Origin: Parietaria judaica
Taxonomy: Eukaryota; Streptophyta; Magnoliopsida; Rosales; Urticaceae
Assembly (NCBI GenBank): GCA_954871525.1
Contig: OX940871.1
Span: 27,812,586-27,876,585 of the forward strand
Length of the DNA stretch: 64,000 nt
Direction of reading: 5' to 3'
Shown here: in pieces, positions 25,156 through 35,760 of the stretch
Position numbering within the stretch: position 1 is the first letter of the stretch
Layout of the letters: each line of letters begins with the position of its first letter
The notes under the pieces: generated by a model
Told to the model about the DNA's origin: nothing
Seen by the model: the letters and a program-made list of their open reading frames with translations, nothing else
Databases searched by the model: none
Translations under genes and position numbers: made by a program

Positions 25156-26156
25156 ATGGTAAAGTTGTGTTTGCATATTATAGACCCAATGTCGTCTCGT
25201 CCAACTTTGGCGGGAAATGGGGGTGTTCAAGCTAATGACTCTCGGTCACCACCTCGAGATATCGAGGTTGATACGGTTTGTCAAAGGCGGGGACTATCCA
25301 GACATGATTCCATAATTGCGTTTCGACAATGCCTACCATCATTCTACGATGGGCCATGAAGTTCAAAACTCGAGACATTTCTTCACTATTCTGAGACTAC
25401 GTTGAGATCACTCGGAACTGAAGAGGCACACTATGTGGAAATGGTGATTCCTCAGCTAGGAGGTTTGGCTTTGAGGTGGTGGAACTCTTTACACGTAGAT
25501 GCAAGAGAGACGTCTTGGAATACATTCAAGGAACTAATCCTTGAAAGGTTTAATGCTAACTATGTAACCATGGAGTTTGGCCACATGCTAAATAATTGGA
25601 AGCGAGAACCCGGAGAAGGTATGATGTATTATTCGAGACGTTTCCAGTCTCAGCTAATGGCGGGATGTCTGTATCACCTTCAACTTGATTTTGTTAAAGC
25701 ATACTATTTGCGAGGCGTACCGCGAAGAATTAGAGCCCGCATGAAATCGATAAATGACTATAAGAATATAGATGGAATGATATGCGATGCTATGGCGGCC
25801 GAAATAGCAATTGAAGATGAAGACTGGAGTCGTCTATATGATCCAGATGAAGATTTTTCAGAGGATGTTCCTATGACAGATGTTAATCCCGGGAATGACA
25901 CGACTGCTGTTAACCTAGAAAATCGTGTTAATAGTAATATGGATTTACCGGAAGCAAATCCAGAAAATGTTCCCAATGAAGATGATAGGGTGGAGGAATT
26001 TGAGGAATCCGATCCGGAGATAGATCCAGAAGATGATCATATGGAATAGTTTGAGGAATCTGATCCGGAAATAGATTAGAAGATGATCTGGAGGAAGAGT
26101 TCGAGGAAGAATCTGATAGTGATGACCCTGACTATGACCCAAAACGTAATAACTAA
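25156..26156 (+). pseudogene. Gag-like ORF 1 of the LTR element (interrupted)
   Basis: One reading frame runs from an ATG at 25156 (or the better-placed ATG at 25189) to 26049. It is broken by a TGA at 25357-25359, just after a motif typical of gag starts (FRQCLPSFYDG). The part after the stop has a retrotransposon-gag-type core. It shows RWWNSL about 25 codons past the next ATG (25402), TSWNTFKELILERF, then a helical segment to about codon 135 of that part. This leads into a strongly acidic C-terminal tail with a repeated EESDPEID motif. The frame ends at TAG 26047. An acidic continuation in another frame reaches TAA at 26156, so the tail is also frameshifted. No zinc knuckle is seen. It sits ~92 bp past the PBS and precedes a second gag-like ORF. 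It is non-functional as it stands. Confidence 0.75.
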
Positions 26157-26416
26157 ATGAAGTATATACAGTTATGAGAGAACTTTATGTATATTTTGAT
26201 GAGATGCTAGAATATATGTAGCTATGTGTGTAGTTGTTTTGTTCTGACACATGCTTGATGTTTTGGCTGTATGTACATATACTAAAATGTGTGTTGAAGT
26301 GAATATATAATGATATGTTCATATTCATACAGAGTTCCTCTATATATTCAAAACAATGATGTTGTTTATTTACTTCATGTGACCAGAAGACAGTTACTTA
26401 CCGAGATAAATACAAT
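26157..26416 (+). other. Spacer between the two gag-like ORFs
   Basis: This is 260 bp of AT-rich sequence with no satellite homology and no convincing ORF. I see no LTR end, primer-binding site or target duplication in it that would mark a boundary between two different elements. Confidence 0.5.
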
Positions 26417-27076
26417 ATGGCAAGGGGGAGAGGCCGACCCCGCGGATCTGTTCGTGGTAGAAAACAAGTTAATAATGATGACCCAGAAGATGCACTTGTA
26501 GGTCTTCAACGTCGGCTTGACGAACAGGCTGCCCAGATTCGGCAGCTAACTGAGCAATTGAATGCTCGAAATGAAGAACAAGGTGCCGAAGATGAAGTAG
26601 TAGTAGAAGAAGAAGAACCAGTGGAAGAAGAAGATGAACCAATGGAAGAGGAAGCAGAGGTTGAAGTTCGTCAGAGTCCTAGAACACGTGACGAACCGCT
26701 ATACGAAAGATTTCGCCGAATGCGAGCTCCAGAATTCATAGGAACTACTGATCCGCTGGTAGCGGAAGAGTGGTTGTCTGAAATTCAAGTCCTTCACGAC
26801 TTTATGGAACTCTCTGATCGGGAGAAAATCTTATGTACCTCTTCGGTACTCAAGTTTGAAGCTAGATACTGGTGGGAAACTATTAAACAAAGGAGGGATA
26901 CTAATGGCATGACATGGACGGACTTTGTACAAGAATTCAATGCAAAATTCTACAATCCCGCAGCGCTGAAGGCTCAAGTTGACGAGTTTAACAATATAAA
27001 GCAAGGAAACTTAAATCTTTGCATATTTTTGCATGAGAACGCTTGTAATATTAAAATTCCTATGTATAAGCCCTAA
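26417..27076 (+). pseudogene. Gag ORF 2 (Ty3/gypsy), 3'-truncated and fused to satellite
   Basis: This frame starts ATGGCAAGGGGGAGAGG and encodes 219 residues. Residues 1-17 are basic, with an AT-hook-like GRGRPRG. Residues ~27-54 form a likely coiled coil (LQRRLDEQAAQIRQL). Residues 56-86 are almost all acidic. From ~94 the sequence is the classical plant Ty3/gypsy gag domain: FRRMRAPEFIGTTDP, then AEEWL, ARYWWE near 149-154, TWTDFVQEFNAKF and FNNIKQGN at 191-198. At about residue 199 (27011) the frame crosses into satellite and adds ~21 satellite-encoded residues before the stop. Capsid C-terminus, zinc knuckle, protease, polymerase and 3' LTR are absent. It cannot transpose by itself. Confidence 0.88.
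27008..27016. other. Truncation junction: retroelement to satellite
   Basis: The gag codons ...AAGCAAGGAAACTTAA run directly into ATCTTTGCATATTTTTGCAT of a monomer. TTAA (27011-27014) fits both partners, so it is microhomology. The satellite resumes in the same '+' orientation as upstream but at about the same internal monomer phase, about 40 bp away from where it was interrupted at 23117. No target duplication or LTR marks this end. Confidence 0.85.
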
Positions 27077-29370
27077 AATCATTATTTTTTCAATTGGTTC
27101 GAAATTTTAGGTTGTAAACAATGTAAAATAAAGAAATACTATATGAAATGCTTATCATTTCTCGTTAACAATTTAATCCTTGCATATTTTTGCATAAGAA
27201 CGCTTGTAATATTAAAATTCAAATGTATAAGCCCTAAAATCATTATATTTTGATTTGGTTCGAACTTTTAGGTTGTAAACAATGTAAAATAAAGAAATGC
27301 TATACGAAATGCTATAGCATTTCCAATGGCATTTCTCGTCAACAATTTAATCCTTGCATATGATTGCTTGAGAACGCTTGTAATATTAAAATTCCAATGT
27401 ATAGGACCTAAAATCATTATTTTTTAAATTCGTTCGAAATTTTAGTTTGTAAACACTGTAAAATAAAGAAACGCTATAGGAAATGCTAGCATTTACTATG
27501 GCATTTCTCGTCAACAATTTAATCCTTTCATATGTTTGCATGAGAACGCTTGTAATATTAAAATTCCAATGTAAAAGCCCTAAAATTGTTATTTTTCAAT
27601 TGGTTCAAAATTTTAGGTTGTAAACAATGTAAAATAAAGAAGCGCTATAGGAAATGCTATAGCATTTGCTATGAAATTTCTCGTCAACAATTTAATCCTT
27701 GCATATTTTGGCATGAGAACGCTTGTAATATTTAAATTCCAATGTATAAGCCCTAAAATCATTATTTTTTCAATTGATTCGAAATTTTAGGTTGTAAACA
27801 ATGTAAAATAAAGAAAAGCTATAGGAAATGCTATAGCATTTGCTATGAAATTTCTCCTCAACAATTTAATCCTTGCATATTTTTGCATGAGAACGCTTGT
27901 CATATTAAATATCCAATGTATAAGATCTAAAATCATTATTTTTTCAATTGGTTCAAAATTTTAGGTCGTAAACAATGTAAAATAAAGAAACGCTATAGGA
28001 AATTCTATAGCATTTGCTATGGCATTTCTCGTAAACAATTTATTCCTTCCATATTTTTGCATGAGAACGCTTGTAATATTAAAATTCCAATGGATAAGCC
28101 CTAAAAAATCATTATTTTTTCATTTGGTTCGAAATTTTAGGTTGTAAACAATGTAAAATAAAGAAATGCTATAAGAAATGCTATAGCATTTGCTATGGCA
28201 TTTCTCGTCAACAATTTTATCCTTGCATATTTTTGCATGAGCACGCTTGTAATATTAAAATTTTAATGGATATGCCCGAAAATAATTATTTTTTCAATTG
28301 GTTCGAAGTTTTAGGTTGTAAACAATGTAAAATAAAGAAATTCTATAGGAAATGTTATAACATTTGCTTTGGCATTTCTCGTCAACATTTTAATCCTTGC
28401 ATATTTTTGCATGAGAACGCTTGTAATATTAAAATTCCAATGTATAAACCCTAAAATCATTATTTTTTCAATTGGTTCGAAGTTTTAGGTTGTAAACAAT
28501 GTAAAATAAAGAAATTCTGTAGGAAATGTTATAACATTTGCTATGGAATTTCTCGTCAACAATTTAATCCCTGCATATTTTTGCATGAGAATGCTTGTAA
28601 TATTAAAATTCCAATTTATAAGCCCTAAAATCAATATTTTTTCAATTGGTTTGAAATTTTAGGTTGTAAACAATGTAAAATAAAGAAATTCTATAGAGAA
28701 TGCTATAGCATCTTCTATGGAATTTCTCGTCAACATATTAATCCTTGCATATTTTTGCATGAGAACGCTTGTAATATTATAATTCCAATGTATAAGCCCT
28801 AAAATAATTATTTTCTCCACTGGTTTGAAATTTTAGGTTGTAAACAATGTAAAATAAAGAAATGCTATGGAGAATGCTATAGCATTTGCTATGGCATTTA
28901 TCGTCAACAATTTAATCCTTGCATATTTTTGCATGAGAACGCTTGTAATATTATAATTCCAATTTATAAGCCCTAAAATCATTATTTTTTCCACTGGTTG
29001 AAAATTTTAGGTTGTAAACAATGTAAAGTAAAAGAAATGCTATAGAAAATGCTATAGCATTTGCTATGGCATTTCTCGTCAACAATTTAATCCCTGCATA
29101 TTTTTGCATGAGAACGCTTGTAATATTAAAATTCCAATGTATAAGCCCTAAAATCATTATTTTTTCAATTGGTTCAAATTTTTTAGGTTGTAAACAATGT
29201 AAAATAAAGAAATGCTATACGAAATGCTATAGCATTTCCTATGGCATTTCTCGTCAACAATTTAATCCTTGCATATTTTTGCATGAGAACGCTTGTATTA
29301 TTAAAATTCCAATGTATAAGCCCTAAAATCATTATTTTTTCAATTGGTTCGAAATTTTAGGTTGTAAACA

Positions 29371-30380
29371 ATATATAGGAAATGATATAGCATTTCCTAG
29401 GGTATTTCTCATCAACAATTTAATCCTTGCATATTTTTGCATGAGAACGCTTGTAATATAAAAATTCCAATGTATAAGCCCTAAAATCATTATCTTTTCA
29501 ATTGGTTCAAAATTTTAGGTTGTAAACATTGTAAAATAAAGAAATGCTATACGAAATGCTATAGAATTTCCTATTGCACTTCTCGTCAACAATTTAATCC
29601 TTGCATGATTTTGCATGAGAGCGCTTGTAATATTAAAACTCCAATGTATAAGCCCTAAAACAATTATTTTTTCAATTGTTTCTAAATTTTAGGTTGTAAA
29701 CAATGTAAAATAAAGAAATGCTATAGGAAATGCTATAGCATTTGCTATGGCATTTCTCGTCAACAATTTAATCCTTGCATATTTTTTCATGAGAACGCTT
29801 GTAATATTACAATTCCAATGTATAAGCCCTAAAATCATTATTTTTTCAATTGGTTTGAAATTTTATGTTGTAAACAATATATAGGAAATGATATAGCATT
29901 TCCTATGGTATTTCTCGTCAACAATTTAATCCTTGCATATTTTTGCATGAGAACGCTTGTAATATAAAAATTCCAATGTATAAGCCCTAAAATCATTATC
30001 TTTTCAATTGGTTCAAAATTTTAGGCTGTAAACAATGTAAAATAAAGAAATTCTATACGAAATGCTATAGAATTTCCTATGGCATTTCTCGTCAACAATT
30101 TAATCCTTGCATATTTTTGCATGAGAGCGCTTGTAATATTAAAAATCCAATGTATAATCCCTAAAACCATTATTTTTTCAATTGTTTCTAAATTTTAGGT
30201 TGTAAACAATGTAAAATAAAGAAATGCTATAGGAAATGCTATAGCATTTGCTATGGCATTTCTCGTCAACAATTTAATCCTTGCATATTTTTGCATGAGA
30301 ACGCTTGTAATATTAAAATTCCAATGTATAAGCCCTAAAATCATTATTTTTTCAATTGGTTCGAAACATTAAGTTGTAAT
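29371..30380 (+). repeat. Three-monomer unit marked by a shared deletion
   Basis: At 29371 and again at 29877 (506 bp later), the usual GTAAAATAAAGAAATGC is missing and the sequence reads CAATATATAGGAAATGATATAG. The following monomers also match (ATTATCTTTTCAATTGG; GAGAGCGCTTG; AATTGTTTCTAAATTTTAG). A trimer was therefore duplicated once. Confidence 0.75.
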
Positions 30381-32809
30381 CAATGTAAAATAAAGAAATG
30401 CTATAGTAAATGCTATAGCATTTCCTATGGAATTTCTCCTCAAGAATTTAATCCTTGTATATTTTTTCATGAGAACGCTTGTAATATTAAAATTCCAATG
30501 TATAAGGGCTAAAGTCATTATTTTTTCAATTGGTTTGAAATTTTAGGTTGTAAACAATGTAAAATTAAGAAATGCTATAGAAAATGCTATAGCATTTCCT
30601 ATGGCATTTCTCGTCAACAATTTAATCCTTGCATATTTTTGCATGAGAACGCTTATAATATTAAAATTTCAATGTATAAGCCCAAAAATACTTATTTTTT
30701 CAATTGGTTCAAAATTTTTGGTTGGAAACAATGTTAAATAAAGAAATACTATAGGAAATCCTATAGCATTTCCTATGGCATTTCTCGTCAACAAATTAGT
30801 CCTTGCATCATTTTGCATGAGAACGCTTGTAATATTAAAATTCTAATGTATAAGCCCTCAAATTATTATTTTTTCAATTGGTTCAAAATTTTAGGTTGTA
30901 AACAATGTAAAATAAAGAAATGCTATAGAAAATGCTATAGCATTTGTTATGGCATTTCTCGTCAACAATTTAGTCCTTGCATATTTTTGCATGAGAACGC
31001 TTGTAATATTAAAATTCCAATGTATAAGCCCTAAAATCATTATTTTTTCAATTGGTTCAAATTTTAGGTTGTAATCAATGTAAAATAAAGATATGCTATA
31101 CGAAATGCTATAGCATTTCCTCTGGCATTTCTCGTCAACAATTTAGTCCTTGCATATTTTTGCATGAGAACGCTTGTAATATAAAAATTCCAATGTATAA
31201 GCCCTAAAATCATTATTTTTTCAATTGGTTCAAAATTTTAGGTTGTAAACAATAGAACATAAAGAAATGCTATACGAAATGCTATAGAATTTCCTATGGA
31301 ATTTCTCGTCAACAATTTAATCCTTGCATATTTTTGCATGAGAACGCTTCTAATATTAAAATTCAAATGTATAAGCCCTAAAACCATTATTATTTCAATT
31401 AGTTCGAAATTTTAGGTTGTAAACAATGTAAAATAAAGAAATGCTATACGAAATGCTATAGCATTTCCTCTGGCATTTCTCGTCAACAATTTAATCCTTG
31501 CATTTTTTGCATGAGAACGCTTTCAATATCTAAATTTTAATGTATAAGCCCTAAAATAATTATTTTTTCAATTGGTTCGAAATTTTAGGTTGTAAACAAT
31601 GTAAAATAAAGAAATGCTATACGAAATGCTATAGAATTTCGTATGGCATTTCTCGTCAACAATTTAAACCTTGCATATTTTTGCATGAGAACGCTTGTAA
31701 TATTAAAATTCCGATGTATAAGCCCTAAAACCATTATTTTTTAGATTGGTTCGAAATTTTAGGTTGTAAACCATGTAAAATAAAGAAATGCTATATGAAA
31801 TGATATAGCATTTGTTATTGCATTTCTCGTCAACAATTTAATCCTCGCATAATTTTGCATGAGAACGCTTGTAATATTAAAATTCCAATGTATAAGCCCT
31901 AAAACCATTATTATTTCAATTGGTTTCAAATTTTAGGTTGTAAACAATGTTAAATAAAGAAATGCTATAAGAAATGATATAGCATTTGCTATGGCGTTTC
32001 TCGTCAACACTTTAATCATTGCATATTTTTGCATGAGAACGCTTGTAATATTAAAATTCCAATGTATAAATCCTAAAACCATTATTTTTTCAATTGGTTC
32101 GAAATTTTAGATTGTAAACAATGTAAAATAAAGAAATGCTATAGGAAATGACATAGCATTTGCTATGTCATTTCTCGTCAACAATTTAATCCTTGCATAT
32201 TTTTGCATGAGAACGCTTGTAATATTAAAATTCAAATGTATAAGCCCGAAAATAATTATTTTTTCAATTGGTTCGAAATTTTAGGTTGTAAACAATGTAA
32301 AATAAAGAAATGCTATAGGAAATGCTATAGCATTTGCTATGGCATTTCTCTTGAACAATTTAGTCCTTGCATATTTTTGCATGAGAACGCTTATAATATT
32401 AAAATTCCAATGTATAAGACCTAAAATCATTGTTTTTTCAATTGGTTCAAAATTTTAGGTCGTAAACAATGTAAAATTAAGAAATGCTATAGGAAATGCT
32501 AGCACTTCCTATGGCATTTCTCGTCAACAAATTAATCCGTGCATATTTTTGCATGAGAACGCTTGTAATATGAAAATTTCAATGTATAAGCCCTAAAATC
32601 ATTATTTTTTCAATTGGTTCGAAATTTTAGGTTGTAAACAATGTAAAATTAAGAAATGCTATAGGAAATACTAGCACTTCCTATGGCATTTCTCGTCAAC
32701 AATTTAGTCCTTACATATTTTTGCATGAGAACGCTTGTAATATTAAAATTCCAATGTATAAGCCCTAAAATAATTATTTTTTCAATTGGTTCGAAATTTT
32801 AGGTTGAAA

Positions 32810-33440
32810 ACAATGTAAAATAAAGAAATACTATAGGAAATGTTAATATGGCATTTCTCGTCAACAAATTCATCCTTGCATATTTTTGCATGAGAACGCT
32901 TGTAATATTAAAATTCCAATGTATAAGCCCTAAAATCATTATTTTTTCAATTGGTTCGAAATTTTAGGTTGAAAACAATGTAAAATAAAGAAATATTATA
33001 AGAAATGCTATAGCATTTCCCATGGCATTTCTCGTCAATAAATTAATCCTTGCATATTTTTGCATGAGAACGCTTGTAATATTAAAATTTCAATGTATAA
33101 GCCCTAAAATCATTATTTTTTCAATTGGTTCGAAATTTTAGTTTGTAAATAATGTAAAATAAAGAAATGCTATTGGAAATGCTACAGCATTTGCTATGGC
33201 ATTTCTCGTCAACAATTTAGTCCTTACATATTTTTGCATGAGAACGCTTGTAATATTAAAATTCCAATGTATAAGACCTAAAATCATTATTTTTTCAATT
33301 GGTTCGAAATTTTAGGTTGTAATCAATGTAAAATAAAGAAATGCTATACGAAATGCTATAGCATTTCCTATGGCATTCTCGTCAACAATTTAATCCTTGC
33401 ATATTTTTGCATGAGAACGCTTGTAATATAAATATTCCAA
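32810..33440 (+). repeat. Duplicated satellite segment left of the MULE
   Basis: This ordered set contains a monomer with a truncated palindrome (ATAGGAAATGTTAATATGG) followed by AAATTCATCC, then ATATTATAAGAAATG, then GCTACAGCATTTGC with TTTAGTCCTTACAT, then GGTTGTAATCAATG. The same set recurs at 35110-35760. Once the MULE and one target copy are subtracted, the two are ~1.03 kb apart, which is six monomers. Confidence 0.75.
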
Positions 33441-33645
33441 TGTATAAGCCCTAAAATCTTTATTTTTTCGATTGGTTCAAAATTTTAGGTTGTAAACAAT
33501 GTAAAATAAAGAAATGCTATACGAAATGCTATAGCATTTCCTATGGCATTTCTCTTCAACAAATTAATCCTTGCATATTTTTGCATGAGAATGCTTGTAA
33601 TATTAAACTTTAAATGTATAAGCCCTAAAATCATTATTTTTTCAA

Positions 33646-33882
33646 GGGTAATTTGCGGCAAAAGTGGCCAACTTATTGCCATTTGGACAATTATATAGCC
33701 AATGCGATTTAATGTTGGCAATAGTATCTAATGTTTCTTAAGTATGTTTCGAAATAAATTACATCCAATTAATCTTAACTCCGTTAGTCAACGGCTGATG
33801 TGGCACAGTTGACCACCACGCAGACGCCAACGTGGCATGCCACGTAATTTTTCTTTAATTTTTTATTTTTTTCGTACCCTCT
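33646..33882 (+). repeat. Left terminal inverted repeat of the MULE
   Basis: This 237-bp arm starts GGGTAATTTGCGGCAAAAG and ends TTCGTACCCTCT. It aligns with the reverse complement of 34674-34912, with only scattered mismatches by eye. It includes a further small palindrome GTGGCATGCCAC (~33832-33843). Confidence 0.9.
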
Positions 33883-34551
33883 TGAAATTTTTTTACTGGA
33901 CATGTAATTATCGTACACAATGTAACATGTAAAATGTAATAAAATTGTATTAGATATAAATTATCCATATTAACTGTGATTATATAAATGTAATTTTATT
34001 TAAAAAAAATAAAAAGAAGAATGCTAAATTATTTATAAAATGTAATTATATTTAGACATATAAAATAGAATTACAAAATGTATCATATAAATTAGCCATA
34101 CTACAAAAATTTTAAAATATAAAATAAGATTGTATTGGACAATTTATGATTTTTTTTATAAATAGTTATCAAAATGATATTTAGATACACACTTTATAGA
34201 TTATCTACTTTATAAACGTAACAAATAATATATTTAACATAATATTTTTTATTTTAAAAAATACAATTTTATTTCATTCAATTTTCATGGATAATATATA
34301 TGTAATGGAATTTTATTATATTTGTACATGTTTCATTCTATAAGTCTAATTAAATGTTACATATAAATTATCTAATATAATATTATTTTATTGTTTAAAA
34401 ATATAATATTACTTTATTTACTTTAATATGAATAATTTATATTTAACTCAATTTTATACATTTTGACATTTTACATTTTATATGTTTAATTATATGTTAC
34501 AATTTATCTACATACTCTACAAATATTTATATGTCCTTTCAAATTATAAGA
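33883..34551. other. AT-rich interior of the MULE
   Basis: This stretch is dominated by TAAATTATTTATAAAATG-like sequence. I see no open frame, captured exon or RNA gene in it. Confidence 0.6.
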
Positions 34552-34640
34552 AGTGAGAATGGTCAGGTGGATAGGTGCGTAAGTGGGAGCTTGAGAGGGT
34601 GAGTGTTCGAAACCTAGTCTCCCCGCGATTAATTTTGTGT
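34552..34640 (+). other. tRNA-like / SINE-like segment inside the MULE
   Basis: A pol III A-box-like TGGTCAGGTGG (34560-34570) is followed 45 bp later by GTTCGAAAC (34605-34613), which fits the B-box consensus GWTCRANNC. The spacing is about that of a tRNA gene. The segment is GC-richer than the rest of the interior. It is not a usable tRNA: I could not fold a convincing acceptor stem or anticodon arm. It may be a relic of a tRNA-derived SINE head captured by the MULE, or chance. Confidence 0.4.
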
Positions 34641-34673
34641 GGCTTCCTGCATGCGACGTGGCAGTATAGATAC

Positions 34674-34912
34674 AGAGGGTACGAAAATAAAATAAAAAAT
34701 AAAAGAAAAATTAAGTGGCATGCCATGTTGGCGTCTGCGTGGTGGTCAACCGTGCCAGATCAGCCGTTGACTAACAGAGTTAAGATTAATTGGATGGAAT
34801 TTAGTTTGAAACATAATTAAGAAACATTGGATACTATTGCCAACATTAAATCGCATTGGCTATATAACTGTCTAAATGGCAATAAGTTGGCCATTTTTGC
34901 CGCCAATTACCC
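34674..34912 (-). repeat. Right terminal inverted repeat of the MULE
   Basis: This 239-bp arm runs from AGAGGGTACG to GCCGCCAATTACCC and is complementary to the left arm. Differences include GGCGG versus GCGGC next to the terminus and a few single-base changes. An apparent open frame at 34575-34820 overlaps this arm and is not a gene. Confidence 0.9.
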
Positions 34913-35109
34913 TTTTTTCAATTGGTTCGAAATTTTAGGTTGTAAACAATGTAAAATAAAAAAAATGCTATAGGAAATGCTTCCTCTGGCATTTCTCGTC
35001 AACAATTTAATCCTTGCATATTTTTGCATGAGAACGCTTGTAATATTAAAATTCCAATGTAAAAGCCCTAAAATCATTAGTTTTTCAATTGGTTCAAAAT
35101 TTTAGGTTG

Positions 35110-35760
35110 AAAACAATGTAAAATAAAGAAATACTATAGGAAATGCTACTATGGCATTTCTCGTCAACAAATTCATCCTTGCATATTTTTGCATGAGAAC
35201 GTTTGTAATATTAAAATTCCAATGTATAAGCCCTAAAATCATTATTTTTTCAATTGGTTCGAAATTTTATAGGTTGAAAACAATGTAAAATAAAGAAATA
35301 TTATAAGAAATGCTATAGCATTTCCTATGGCATTTCTCGTCAACAAATTAATCCTTGCATATTTTTGCATGAGAACGCTTGTAATATTAAAATTTCAATG
35401 TATAAGCCCTAAAATCATTATTTTTTCAATTGGTTCGAAATTTTAGGTTGTAAACAATGTAAAAATAAAGAAATGCTATAGGAAATGCTACAGCATTTGC
35501 TATGGCATTTCTCGTCAACAATTTAGTCCTTACATATTTTTGCATGAGAACACTTGTAATATTAAAATTCCAATGCATAAGAGCTAAAATCATTATTTTT
35601 CAATTGGTACGAAATTTAAGGTTTTAATCAATGTAAAATAAAGAAATGCTATACGAAATGCTATAGCATTTCCTATGGCATTTCCCGTCAACAATTTAAT
35701 CCTTGCATATTTTTGCATGAGAACACTTGTAATATTAAAATTCCAATGTATAAGCCTGAA
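35110..35760 (+). repeat. Duplicated satellite segment right of the MULE
   Basis: This is the partner of 32810-33440 and carries the same series of variants (ATAGGAAATGCTACTATGG with AAATTCATCC; ATATTATAAGAAATG; GCTACAGCATTTGC; TTTTAATCAATG). It does not contain the MULE, so it serves as a dated sister segment for the insertion. Confidence 0.75.

Larger units (their letters stand above)
27011..33645 (+). repeat. Satellite array, main orientation, block 2
   Basis: This is a ~174-bp monomer array between the retroelement and the MULE. Many monomers have GCTATAGCATTTGCTATGGC, a one-base variant of the palindrome's right arm. Open frames such as 28233-28454, 30813-31034 and 32203-32424 (each 73 codons) are the same monomer read-through repeated and are not genes. 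Confidence 0.97.
33646..34912. mobile_element. Non-autonomous Mutator-like element (MULE) with long TIRs
   Basis: This 1267-bp insertion in a monomer is bounded by GGGTAATTTGCGGC... and ...GCCGCCAATTACCC. It is flanked by a perfect 9-bp duplication, TTTTTTCAA (33637-33645 and 34913-34921). Nine-base duplications and long terminal inverted repeats are the hallmark of Mutator-like transposons. It encodes no transposase and would need one in trans. The interior is very AT-rich except for a GC-richer stretch at ~34550-34640. The perfect target copies suggest the insertion is relatively recent. Confidence 0.92.

Noticed and set aside
25758..26142. Minus-strand ORFs opposite the first gag-like ORF (25758-25976, 25945-26142)
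   Set aside because: They are shadows of the acidic gag tail on the other strand.
26310..26501. 63-codon ORF overlapping the start of the second gag
   Set aside because: It is out of frame with the recognisable gag domain and has no similarity of its own.
34575..34820. 81-codon ORF as a gene captured by the MULE
   Set aside because: It runs from the tRNA-like segment into the terminal inverted repeat, has low-complexity Lys/Arg sequence and no recognisable domain.
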